From positions 62,001 through 126,000 of the forward strand of contig NZ_CP072985.1 in assembly GCF_024397795.1 (NCBI RefSeq): a stretch of 64,000 bases of DNA. The letters run 5' to 3'. Source of the stretch: Lactobacillus intestinalis. GTDB lineage: Bacteria > Bacillota > Bacilli > Lactobacillales > Lactobacillaceae. The notes under the pieces were generated by a model that was given only the letters and a program-made list of their open reading frames with translations, was not told the DNA's origin and did not search any database. The position numbers and the translations under genes were made by a program. Positions 37,917-47,143 of the stretch are shown one piece after another (the stretch's first letter is position 1; every line of letters begins with the position of its first letter).

Positions 37917-38430
37917 TCAATATAGTCAATACCTCATTTATCGGGCTAAAAATACTGAGGGACAAGTTCAAACCATTACTAATCAAATTATCGAGGAATA
38001 TTACAATCCAGGTGAATTTTCTAATAGGTTATTGGATAACTACTTAAACGCATTGTTAATCTTGCTTTCCCGAAATACGGATCTTAACTCTAGTATCACT
38101 ATAAAAAAGCAACTCTCAAATTTAGTACTATATATGCTTAAAGAGATTTCGCAGAACTACCAATCCGTTTCTTTAGAATCTTTAGCTAAAATGACCAACT
38201 ATAATCGTTCTTATTTAGGTACTTTATTCAAAAACGAAACTGGCTCTCCCTTTTCTAAAGCTTTAACTGATCAAAGATTGCTTAGTGCATATGATTTACT
38301 ATGTTCAAGTAATCTCTCAATTAGTAAGATTATGATTCGAGTAGGTATTAGTAATCGAACTTTCTTTTACAACAAATTTAAAGAGAAATTCCATCTCACT
38401 CCAAATGAAGTTCGTCTTCAAATGGCATAA
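37897..38430 (+). pseudogene. AraC-family regulator, 5'-truncated
   Basis: The open frame (ISKFLLANDQYSQYL onward) has no start codon with a ribosome site; a TTG at 38032 is the first possible one. The C-terminal double HTH is complete: SLESLAKMTNYNRSYLGTLF and then ISKIMIRVGISNRTFFYNKF. The N-terminal ligand domain is missing. It was probably the divergent regulator of the sugar transporter next door; a deletion took both 5' ends. Confidence 0.7.
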
Positions 38431-38458
38431 AAAAGATGACCTTAAAGGTCATCTTTTA
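38429..38458. terminator. Bidirectional terminator between AraC and TetR remnants
   Basis: AAAAGATGACCT / AGGTCATCTTTT, perfect stem. Confidence 0.8.
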
Positions 38459-38461
38459 AAG

Positions 38462-38977
38462 TTAAGCATCTTCAATATTTCTTTTGAGATTTCGTAGCAA
38501 ATTTTCTACAACATTTGAAAAAGTTAAAAATGATAAATTGGATCTCTCTTTAAAATTGAGAGCTATTCCAACTAACAATATATTAGCCTCAAGCATAGAA
38601 AGTAAATTATCAGGAAAATAGTTTTGAGATATCTCTGCTAGAGTCCGAATTACTTGTTTATTATTTACACTTACTTCTTTTACCAAGCCTGGACATGATA
38701 AAAGAACCCGATAAAAATACCAATAAGGTTCATGATTAGAAAATTGAACTTCTTCTGCCTTAACTTCAGTGGCTAATTTTTCTTCAAAATCATGATATGC
38801 AAGTTCTAAGACTGCTTTTTACAGTCCTTTTTGTGATTTGAATTAATAATATATTGGAGTAGTTGAACAATGACAAGCAGGAGTAATGGTGTATACTTTC
38901 AAATTATCCAAACCATTTTTATTAAAGAGTTTGTAAGATTTCTTCAAAATCATTTTTGCACTATAGCGAACGGTCAT
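38462..38977 (-). pseudogene. TetR-family regulator with two nonsense codons
   Basis: 172 codons from ATG 38977 (GGGAGAG upstream) to TAA 38462, in one frame. The TetR HTH is recognisable: ILKKSYKLFNKNGLDNLKVY ... TPIYYxFKSQKGLxKAVLEL. At both x positions TAA stands where TAT (Tyr) is usual. The rest of the ligand domain is intact in frame. The start overlaps the stop of the small membrane protein upstream by one base. Confidence 0.7.
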
Positions 38978-39213
38978 TATTTCTCTCCCTTCTTTTCATA
39001 AGAAGAGACAAGAATGTATCCAGATAAGCCAACTAAAAAAATCCCAATAGAAGTTAAAGTAATTTCTTTTTGGTCGTCTTCTTTTAAAACAGGTAGTTCT
39101 TTTTCTTTAAAGGAAACACTTTTAGATGGTAGAACTACTTTATAATTAAAACCAATATATGTAATTAAGCTGAGAGTTGTAACACTTACAATCATAGATT
39201 TGATAAACTTCAA
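38977..39213 (-). CDS. Small membrane protein
   Basis: 78 residues: an N-terminal hydrophobic segment (about 4-24), a polar middle with LPVLKEDDQ, a second hydrophobic segment (TLTSIGIFLVGLSGYILV) and a basic tail YEKKGEK. The shape recalls a sortase sorting signal, but LPVLK is not LPXTG and the protein is too short. It is translationally coupled to the dead TetR gene. Function unknown. Confidence 0.45.
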   Translation of the reverse strand: MKFIKSMIVSVTTLSLITYIGFNYKVVLPSKSVSFKEKELPVLKEDDQKEITLTSIGIFLVGLSGYILVSSYEKKGEK

Positions 39214-39251
39214 AAGAAGGAAACATAGACTTTAAAAAGAAGGTGATGAAA

Positions 39252-39803
39252 TGAGGCGTTTTCATCACGGGATTAAAATCCCGTGTTTTCAACGGCAATC
39301 TATTCAATAAATATTACTCGGACAAAAGTGATGTTTTAAAGGACTTAAAAAAGGAGTTATTGGAAGAATTCAAAATTGCTTTAAATGCCGATGGCAAAAA
39401 TTGGGCGTCTGTAACTCATGCCCCAAATAAAAAAGATATCAGTCGACTAGTTGATCAAAATGTTGATAAGCTTGTCAAATATTTTAATGATCATCAGGAT
39501 ATGCTAGCTCCCCTCATTTCTAAAAATGGTGATCCTAACTTTAGTTATCAATTAATTGACTTAACTACAAATACAGTCAAAAAACTGATTATTTATTATT
39601 TTCACCCATATCATCAAGAGTACATTTTGAAAAAGGATACATTAAAATTAGCAATCGTTGCTAAAAGATATGCACTTTCTTTTTTAGGTCCATTATTCAT
39701 GTGGGTAGAATATTTCGACGAATTCACCCTTAAAGAAACCAAAAAAATGATAAAGCCGATGGTGTTAAATTCGCCCTATGATATTTCTACTCATGGTTTT
39801 TGA
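39252..39803 (+). pseudogene. TetR-family regulator lacking its DNA-binding half
   Basis: An open frame without a proper start; KYYSDKSDVLKDLKKELLEE is the usual junction after the TetR HTH (FYRYYSDK...), and the rest is a normal C-terminal domain (ALSFLGPLFMWVEYFDE). A TTG at 39360 could start translation but the HTH is absent. Just upstream are two adjacent inverted repeats (GATGAAA/TTTCATC at 39243-39264 and CACGGGATT/AATCCCGTG at 39265-39284), which may mark a rearrangement point. Confidence 0.6.
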
Positions 39804-39823
39804 TTGTCAAAAAGGAGAAATCA

Positions 39824-40039
39824 ATGAAAATCTTCAATATTATTGGTATTAGCATTTACTTAACTATAGCTATTATTTTAGCGATTCGACATTTTCGACT
39901 CAATCAAGCATTTCGGCAGAATAAAATTAAACCTGATCAATTTAACCAGTTAGCTAAAAGAAATATATTTGAATTAATAGCAGTTGTGATTTTTGCATTG
40001 CTTTTTGTTTATACCCCATTTAAGCTTTTCATTATCTAA
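39824..40039 (+). CDS. Small two-TM membrane protein
   Basis: 71 residues from ATG 39824 after AAAAAGGAG. Two hydrophobic segments (IIGISIYLTIAIILAI and ELIAVVIFALLFVY) around a basic loop. It follows the TetR remnant by about 20 bases. Function unknown. Confidence 0.6.
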   Translation: MKIFNIIGISIYLTIAIILAIRHFRLNQAFRQNKIKPDQFNQLAKRNIFELIAVVIFALLFVYTPFKLFII

Positions 40040-40041
40040 AC

Positions 40042-40085
40042 AAAAATAGCGCGAATTCTCATTATAAGAATTTCGCGCTTATTTT
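40042..40085. terminator. Bidirectional terminator
   Basis: AAATAGCGCGAATTC / GAATTTCGCGCTTATTTT, between the small membrane protein and the convergent proteinase gene. Confidence 0.8.
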
Positions 40086-40104
40086 ATGGGGAAAAGTATA
40101 AAAA

Positions 40105-43100
40105 TTATAAAGTATTAGCGACTTTTACATATTGATTCTTACCAACTTGATAGTAAGTCTTATTCTTGAGCTTAAACTTTTCAGCTCCATTTAAGGCCAA
40201 AAGCACTGTGCCCTTCTTTAAAAGCTTACTCTTTTTAACTCGTTTGCCATTTTGATCATAAACAAAGGCATTATGAGTTAACTTAAGTTTCTTAGCTGGT
40301 TGAACGACGGTATTAGCAACTTTGATATATTGATGATCCGTAAGTTTATAATAAGTTACACCATTTACTTTAAACTTGTCTGCATTATTTAAAGCTGAAA
40401 CCCACTTATTTTTTGGTAAAAGTACACTCTTGCCATGCTTCTTAACCAGCTTTCCTTTTTCATCATAAACAAAGGCATTATGCTTTAATTGCAATCTCTT
40501 ACCAGCTTGCAAAGTAGTGTTGGCGACCTTTACATACTGATTCTTACCAACTTGGTAGAATTTTACACCTTTAATTACATAAACATGTCCATTTTGAAGC
40601 GCACTGATTGTCTTGCCTTTCTTCAAAACTGATTTCTTCTGTGGATCACTAGTTAAAACGACTTCCCCATTTTCATCATATAAATATGCATCATGAAGAA
40701 GCGGGAATGATTTAGCCGTTAAAACTACATCATTAAGATTATTATCTTTTGTAACACTAGTTTCACGTGAAACAGGAACTTGAACAGAGAGTTGATCTGT
40801 CGGATTATCCTTTGGAACTTGATTAGTTTGCTCACTATCTGAATGTTTGGTTTGATCAACAGCTGGAACTTCAGATGTGTTATCTGGAGTGGTAGGCTTA
40901 TCAACATTTACTGCTGGATTTGTTTGCGGTTGTGCAGTCTGACCAGAATTTTGATCTTGATCCGTTTTTGGAGGTTCAGCCACATAGTCTGGATCATAAT
41001 TAACAGCGATCTTCTTTTCTACTTTATTACCAACTTGGTCAACTACGTAAATCGTAAAGACATGAGTAGTTGGTTGATTGTTGTCATCATTTAAATTGAA
41101 ACTTTCTTCAAAGTTATGCGGACCATATGGGTTTACATCTGTCCCATCAGTATTTAAACCTGCTAATTTATTGTAGCCAGAATTTAAGAATTCTCGATAA
41201 ATATTATTGCCATTTACATAAAGTCTATAGCCATCTAAATTATCATTAACTACTCCTGAAAGTTTGAAAAGAGGATTGTTAGTTTTGACTTCAAGTTCGT
41301 TACCATTTACTTGATCTACATTTAAGGTTGGCGCAACTGTATCTAAGACAACATTTAGGGTACCGCGAACTTTTTGACCATTTTGATCAGTATAAATATA
41401 AGCTACGGGACGTTGGCCTACATTTTCAGTAGTGAAACTAAAACTGAACTTGCCATCTTTGCCCAACTTGACTTGATTTTGAGGAGCATTTTCATCAGAA
41501 CTATCTCCTAAGACAGTAAGCGATTTAACTTCTGGATCGACATGTCCTGTAACAGTAAACTTTTTAGTTACGGAATCATAATATCCATCAGTCACTGCAT
41601 TTTGTCCAAATCTAGTAGTGTCATTATCATTCAAATAATCAAAATGAATTGCTGGATTAGGATCCGTTCGAGTAGTTAAATCTGCTAGAGCATGTCCTGG
41701 GTATGCGGTTGGGCCAAATGAACTTAAGTCAGCTGCTTCATCTTGAACATCTACACCTAAATCAGCGCGATCAGTATAAACCTTTCGATTAACCTTATCA
41801 GTGGTGTAATAAACACCTAAATGATTTGAACTAGCTACACCAGCTTTACTGGTAACTTGTTTATCATTATATGCCGGACCGTCCACTTCACTCCACCCTG
41901 TTAAAAGCGCACGTTTAAATATACCGTCTTCGCCTTGATTAATAGAAGTATGCACATGGAAAGTAGCTACTCCATTTTCTACTTGGCCTTTATATACTTC
42001 ACCAGTGAAATAGTCTTGAGCATAGGCTTTGACATTTTTACCTAGAGGAACTGCTGCTTGCACAACTGCATTATTTGGATCATTAGTCTTCACAGAATAG
42101 ATATTTACTCCAAAATTCCCGTCAAAGCCATCGACATTTTGCCAATTAAAGAATGCCTTAGGGGTAAAAGTAGTGAAAGACTTTAAAACATTTTTACCTG
42201 CTTGATCAGTAGAAAATACCAAATCTTGGGTAGTCGTTTTTACTGGAACCTCGTATTTGCCATCTCGTACTTGCACTAAGGCACCATTTAAATAGAAATC
42301 TTGGGCCGCTGAACCATATAAAGTGTAAGTATCATTTTCTTTATTGTAGTCTTTAGAATTTTTATTAAATTCTACCCCTTCGGTTGCATTCCACACAGAA
42401 ACTGCTGGTTGATCTTTAACAGCAGGAACATCAACAGTTTTAACTGTCGTGTTGTTAGCTACATCACTTAAAGTTACAGAAACTTTATTCAAACTACCAC
42501 TTAAAGCATCCAAAGCATCTGAACTTAAAGTAAAATTGAAATGACCTTTTGTTTTTTCACTGTTGTCAAAACCTGATTCGCCCTCATTCAACTTGTAACC
42601 AAAGACTTTATCATTTACTTGGACAGTAACATAAGAATAATCCGTAAAACCTGCACCCTTATCTTCATAGTTACCGGACAAAGTATGAGTAGCCGAATCA
42701 TATTTAACGCTTAAACTAGGAGCTTGTGTATCTACTACAACTGGAAAATCTGCAGTCTGTTTTTGATTTGGTCCTTCATTCCAGAGAGTAGCAACAAAGC
42801 GATAAGTATATTGTCCATCGGGCGCCGTTACCATTTGACCAGTTTTAGTATCGTAAACTTTACCGTCCCATTCAAAAGCATCGGGATTGTCTCTCATGGA
42901 GACTGAAAGACTAGCATCTTTAGTTACTCCACTTTCATCGTAAGACTTATCAACCCCTTGAACATCAGATACTACGCGCACTACGTTACCCTTAGCGTCT
43001 AAAATTTCAACCTTTAAGTCTTTTACATTTTGCTTTAAATAAGCATATGGCTTGATAAGGTCACTTTGATGATCATCATTTGGTGAAAAAGCAACTTTTC

Positions 43101-45201
43101 CACTTTCGTAAAGTTTAGCAACTTCTTGCCAATTGTAATCACTGTCAACATTTACTAATTGTTTTAAAGATTCTTGATCAGTTACTCCAAGTGGATAATT
43201 GTTTTCATTAACGAAACGATTACCTTGAATATCTGGCTTTTCTTCATTTGCATTTTGATCGAAGACATTTTCACTAGTCAAATCACCATAATATGCTAAA
43301 TATGGCACTACCACAGTCGATTTATCTTTATCATTAGTAAAATGAAGCCATCCTTCTACTGGCTGATTTTTATTTAACCCCTGTAAATCTAATGTATATT
43401 GAAGGTCTTTAACCTCTTTTGGTGCTAGAGTAAAATTGCCTACACCATTCACATGAGCTCCTGCTAATTGAACCTCATGAAAGACCCCACTATCGGGATC
43501 ACGTTGTTCAGTATAACCTCCCCCCAAATCATTAAAGCTGTAGCTTTGTTCTTGATCTGTTAAATTATGAAAAGTAAGAGTAAAAGTAGTTTTTTCATCA
43601 ACTTGACGTAAAGATAAGGAGCTCGTTCCATCAGCAGCAGTTACATAAACTGGATTGGCCGTAGCAGCTCCTACATCAATTTGACCTGCACCTTGTCTTC
43701 TTGGAGAAACAGGCGTGGTGTATCCATTTTGCGTTTGCACTTTAGCGCTATTCATCAATAATGCTTTAGTTGCAGCAACAAGTTCTGCTCCTTTTAACTC
43801 TGGATTAGTTTGCTTTAGCCGTTGGATTACTAAAGCAGCACTGCCAGCTGCAAATGGACCAGCCATTGAAGTTCCACTCATTGTTTGATATTGATTATCA
43901 TTAACAGTTGAAACCACCTGATAACCAGGAGCTGAAAGATCTGGCTTTAAACTAAAATCAGATAATGGTCCCCATGATGAAAATGAAGCCATGTCACTAT
44001 CTTTGCCAGTTCCAGAAGTTTCCGCAGCAACAGTTAAGGCATTCTTAGAAGCACCGGGGTTGGCGACCGTTCCAGAATTCAAAGGTTCATAATTTCCAGC
44101 TTCTGATCCGGACCCATAACCTTTTGCGGTAACTTTACTTGGATTATCTACTGAAGCAGAATTTCCATTATTAGAAGCAGAAATTGAAACAAATACACCA
44201 TGGTCAATCGCATATTGAACTGCTTTTTGTTCAATATTAGTTAACTGTTGATCTGCCACACCCTGTCCTAAGGACATTTGGATAACATCGGCACCTAAGT
44301 TAGTTGCATCATAGATAGCTCTTGCTACATCATCTGTTTTTTCATCAGAAAATTGCCCAAATACTCTAAGTTGCATAAGCTGAGCTTCTGGAGCAACTCC
44401 GACAACATATTGTTGATCACCCTCAGGGTGCCCATCTGCCGCAATAATTCCAGAAACATGTTGCCCATGAGGACTATCATTTTGATTATTATCATCCGAT
44501 TTAATATAATCATTGTCCCTATCGGCATAATTATAAACATATGGAAATTTTTCATTAACATATTTTCCATATCCTTGCTGATCAATCTTACTTTGAACAT
44601 CTTCTTGCTTAAGTTTTGGATTAGATGGCATTGTTTGGAAATCTTTATGACTGGTATCAGCCCCAGAATCAATTACGGCTACAACCGTATTTTGACCTTT
44701 ATAACCCTGGTCCCATGCAGATTGAACATTTCCTTTTACATGATCGGCCTGATTAGCTGGTTCAGGAATTGATGAAGCATTATTTTCTTCTGTGTGAGCT
44801 TGAGTTACCTGAGATTGAGTAGTTTGTTGGTTTTGTAATTGAGTTTCAGTATGGTCATTTTGTACTTGTGACCCATTTTGATTAGCAGCTGCTGCTTGCG
44901 GAGTTTTTTGTTCCAAGTTCTGACTATTATTAAATTTTTGTGAATCACTTTCATTTTTAGCCACAGAAACTTTAACATTTTGGACAGAAGTCTCTCCTAT
45001 TGCTGCTTCAACAGAAGATGTCTGACTCAAAAAGACAGTCGAACCAGATGCTAAAGCAATAATAGCTGTAGCCACCCATTTCTTTCGCATATCTGAAACG
45101 CTCTTCGCACGTTTTTGTGTTTCAATCTTGTTTAAGCCTTCTCTTGTTTTGAAAACATAAGAATACTTATTGTGGCTCTTTGGCCAGCTATAATCACTCA
45201 T
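40105..45201 (-). CDS. Cell-envelope subtilisin proteinase with SLAP anchor
   Basis: 1698 residues, ATG 45201 after AGGAGG. An extended N-terminus carries the export signal (about 38-66). The S8 triad is intact: Asp178 (VIDSGADTSHKD), His245 (SPHGQHVSG) and Ser445 (SGTSMAGP). The His-Ser distance of about 200 residues leaves no room for the PA insert found in PrtP. A Fn3-like/A-domain and long beta-rich region follow (to about 1440), then a Thr/Gln/Pro linker and three SLAP-type repeats (KLKLTHNAFVYD..., residues about 1490-1698) that bind the wall or S-layer polymer instead of an LPXTG. Role: casein or host-protein breakdown to feed Opp-type uptake. Confidence 0.92.
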   Translation of the reverse strand: MSDYSWPKSHNKYSYVFKTREGLNKIETQKRAKSVSDMRKKWVATAIIALASGSTVFLSQTSSVEAAIGETSVQNVKVSVAKNESDSQKFNNSQNLEQKTPQAAAANQNGSQVQNDHTETQLQNQQTTQSQVTQAHTEENNASSIPEPANQADHVKGNVQSAWDQGYKGQNTVVAVIDSGADTSHKDFQTMPSNPKLKQEDVQSKIDQQGYGKYVNEKFPYVYNYADRDNDYIKSDDNNQNDSPHGQHVSGIIAADGHPEGDQQYVVGVAPEAQLMQLRVFGQFSDEKTDDVARAIYDATNLGADVIQMSLGQGVADQQLTNIEQKAVQYAIDHGVFVSISASNNGNSASVDNPSKVTAKGYGSGSEAGNYEPLNSGTVANPGASKNALTVAAETSGTGKDSDMASFSSWGPLSDFSLKPDLSAPGYQVVSTVNDNQYQTMSGTSMAGPFAAGSAALVIQRLKQTNPELKGAELVAATKALLMNSAKVQTQNGYTTPVSPRRQGAGQIDVGAATANPVYVTAADGTSSLSLRQVDEKTTFTLTFHNLTDQEQSYSFNDLGGGYTEQRDPDSGVFHEVQLAGAHVNGVGNFTLAPKEVKDLQYTLDLQGLNKNQPVEGWLHFTNDKDKSTVVVPYLAYYGDLTSENVFDQNANEEKPDIQGNRFVNENNYPLGVTDQESLKQLVNVDSDYNWQEVAKLYESGKVAFSPNDDHQSDLIKPYAYLKQNVKDLKVEILDAKGNVVRVVSDVQGVDKSYDESGVTKDASLSVSMRDNPDAFEWDGKVYDTKTGQMVTAPDGQYTYRFVATLWNEGPNQKQTADFPVVVDTQAPSLSVKYDSATHTLSGNYEDKGAGFTDYSYVTVQVNDKVFGYKLNEGESGFDNSEKTKGHFNFTLSSDALDALSGSLNKVSVTLSDVANNTTVKTVDVPAVKDQPAVSVWNATEGVEFNKNSKDYNKENDTYTLYGSAAQDFYLNGALVQVRDGKYEVPVKTTTQDLVFSTDQAGKNVLKSFTTFTPKAFFNWQNVDGFDGNFGVNIYSVKTNDPNNAVVQAAVPLGKNVKAYAQDYFTGEVYKGQVENGVATFHVHTSINQGEDGIFKRALLTGWSEVDGPAYNDKQVTSKAGVASSNHLGVYYTTDKVNRKVYTDRADLGVDVQDEAADLSSFGPTAYPGHALADLTTRTDPNPAIHFDYLNDNDTTRFGQNAVTDGYYDSVTKKFTVTGHVDPEVKSLTVLGDSSDENAPQNQVKLGKDGKFSFSFTTENVGQRPVAYIYTDQNGQKVRGTLNVVLDTVAPTLNVDQVNGNELEVKTNNPLFKLSGVVNDNLDGYRLYVNGNNIYREFLNSGYNKLAGLNTDGTDVNPYGPHNFEESFNLNDDNNQPTTHVFTIYVVDQVGNKVEKKIAVNYDPDYVAEPPKTDQDQNSGQTAQPQTNPAVNVDKPTTPDNTSEVPAVDQTKHSDSEQTNQVPKDNPTDQLSVQVPVSRETSVTKDNNLNDVVLTAKSFPLLHDAYLYDENGEVVLTSDPQKKSVLKKGKTISALQNGHVYVIKGVKFYQVGKNQYVKVANTTLQAGKRLQLKHNAFVYDEKGKLVKKHGKSVLLPKNKWVSALNNADKFKVNGVTYYKLTDHQYIKVANTVVQPAKKLKLTHNAFVYDQNGKRVKKSKLLKKGTVLLALNGAEKFKLKNKTYYQVGKNQYVKVANTL

Positions 45202-45339
45202 ACATTCATCCTCCTATCTTGTATGTCTAGTGTTATGAGTTAATTTTCATCTAAGATGAAATTGTTATAAGAATATCATTATATTTATAAAGTTTCAATA
45301 ATTATTTTAAAAATATTTAATTTTTATTTTATGAAAAAT

Positions 45340-45387
45340 AAAAAAAGCAATATACAGCTTAAATTCGTTTTAAACTGTATATCACTT
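45340..45387 (-). terminator. Terminator of the uronate operon
   Basis: Minus strand: ATATACAGTTTAAA / TTTAAGCTGTATAT, five-base loop, then T7. Ends the kduD-EIIC-kdgK-kdgA operon. Confidence 0.75.
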
Positions 45388-45459
45388 ATATTTGTTATAT
45401 TGTTAAAATTAATAATATGTCATATTTGTTTAATATTAGAAATAATATATATATATTAT

Positions 45460-46125
45460 CTATGAAGCATATACCACGTTACTCTCTATTCTTTGTAGTT
45501 TTGCATGAAAAGCTTCTGCATTATGTTTAACTTGAATATAATCATCCTTAAGTCCAGGACCTACTAAGCTTCCTCCTACACCAACAACATATGCTCCATT
45601 TTCAAACCATTTATTTATATTTTCTAGAGAAACACCTCCACTAGGCATAACATTAACATATGGAAATGGACCATGAATTTCTGAAATAATTTTTTGTCCC
45701 ACAATAGAGCTCGGAAAAATTTTTATTACATCTGCTCCATAAGTTAAAGCTTGCTGAACCTCGGTTGGACTAAAGCATCCTGGAATATATGGAATATCAT
45801 ATAAATTGCATGTTTTAGCAGTTTCTTTATTAAAGGATGGACTAACAATAAATTGGGCACCAGCTATAATTGCTATTCGTGCTGTAGCACTATCCAAGAC
45901 AGTACCAGCTCCAATAACTACATTAGTATTTTCATATTCCTTACTTAATTGTTTAATTGTTATATCTGTATTGGGAGAAGTAAAAGCTAATTCAATGGCT
46001 GTCACCCCTCCTGCAATACAAGCTTTAGCGGTCTTATAAGAGTTTTCCTGGCTATAACCTCTAATGACGGCTACTACACCAGCTCTTTCAACTTTCTGTA
46101 AAGATCTAAACTTTGACAACATCAT
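45460..46125 (-). CDS. kdgA: 2-keto-3-deoxy-6-phosphogluconate aldolase
   Basis: 221 residues, class I aldolase of the Eda family. AIELAFTSP holds the catalytic Glu, DVIKIFPSS the Schiff-base Lys, and MPSGGV the phosphate site. It splits KDPG into pyruvate and glyceraldehyde-3-phosphate. The start lies inside the end of kdgK (20-base overlap), so the two are translated together. Last gene of the operon. Confidence 0.92.
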   Translation of the reverse strand: MMLSKFRSLQKVERAGVVAVIRGYSQENSYKTAKACIAGGVTAIELAFTSPNTDITIKQLSKEYENTNVVIGAGTVLDSATARIAIIAGAQFIVSPSFNKETAKTCNLYDIPYIPGCFSPTEVQQALTYGADVIKIFPSSIVGQKIISEIHGPFPYVNVMPSGGVSLENINKWFENGAYVVGVGGSLVGPGLKDDYIQVKHNAEAFHAKLQRIESNVVYAS

Positions 46126-47083
46126 TTTGAATTACTCCATATTCTTTATAAAAATCTATTAATTGATTATATGTCGGATAGCCATCATTATCGCCATGCG
46201 TCTGTACTTGCATAGCTCCAATTGCATTACCTCGCTTAGCTGCCTGCACGTAATTTTTTCCTTCCATTAAAGCCGTAATAATACCCACTGCGAATCCATC
46301 TCCCGCACCAACAGTATCCACCACTTTTTTTACATTAAATCCTGGAACGAAAGCCGCATTACCCATTTTAGTTTTGAAATATACTCCTTTAGCTCCTGTT
46401 TTTACAAAAACTATTTTTGTTTGTCCATTATTTAAATAAAAATCTGCTATTTTTTCAGGATCATCACTACCGACCAAAATTTTCCCCTCATTTTGGCCGG
46501 GTAATACAATATCTGCATATTTGGCTAAATGATTAATTGTTGTTATCATTTTTTCCTTATCTGGCCACATAGCAGGTCTTAAGTTAGGATCAAACGTTAA
46601 GATAATATTGGCTTCATTTATTCTCCGAGCAAAGGTTTCACTGGCTTTTTTTGCTTTTTCAGAAGTTGCAGCTAAAATTCCTGTTAAATGAGCAAACTTC
46701 ACTCCTTTTAAATCGATAGAGGAGACATCTTTTGGAGTTAAATGTGAAGCCGCAGAATTTTTTCTAAAATTAAAAACGTAAGGATCTCCGTGAGTAACTA
46801 ATTGTTTCATTTGATAACCAGTGAAATACTTTTTAGACTGCTTTAAATTATTTACATCAATGTGACTAGCTTTTATTCTTTTTTGAATGAATTCTCCTTG
46901 AGGATCGGCACCAACCTGACTTACATATTCTGAGGAATGACCTAATCTTTGTACACCAATGGCAACATTTAATTCTGCACCACCTATTACTTTATTAAAA
47001 TTAGTTGCATCTTCAATAGAACAATCCGCTTGGGTTGAGCAAAATACGACAAGAGGTTCGCCCAGAGTAATAAATTCTGTCAT
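46106..47083 (-). CDS. kdgK: 2-keto-3-deoxygluconate kinase (PfkB family)
   Basis: 325 residues. N-terminal GGAELNVAIGVQRLG and C-terminal DTVGAGDGFAVG signature of the PfkB sugar kinases. It makes KDPG for the aldolase encoded next. GAGGTG precedes the ATG. Alternative PfkB substrates are possible, but the neighbours make KDG the best call. Confidence 0.9.
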   Translation of the reverse strand: MTEFITLGEPLVVFCSTQADCSIEDATNFNKVIGGAELNVAIGVQRLGHSSEYVSQVGADPQGEFIQKRIKASHIDVNNLKQSKKYFTGYQMKQLVTHGDPYVFNFRKNSAASHLTPKDVSSIDLKGVKFAHLTGILAATSEKAKKASETFARRINEANIILTFDPNLRPAMWPDKEKMITTINHLAKYADIVLPGQNEGKILVGSDDPEKIADFYLNNGQTKIVFVKTGAKGVYFKTKMGNAAFVPGFNVKKVVDTVGAGDGFAVGIITALMEGKNYVQAAKRGNAIGAMQVQTHGDNDGYPTYNQLIDFYKEYGVIQNDVVKV

Positions 47084-47143
47084 TTTTATTCACCTCGTTA
47101 ACCGGAAAATCCTCGAAGATTTCACCTCAAGGATTTCACTCTA

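Noticed and set aside
38977-39213. LPXTG-like sorting signal in the 78-residue protein
   Set aside because: The motif reads LPVLK and the whole protein is too short to be a sortase substrate of the known type.
39265-39284. CACGGGATT/AATCCCGTG hairpin as a terminator
   Set aside because: It has no T run and lies inside the open frame of the TetR remnant.
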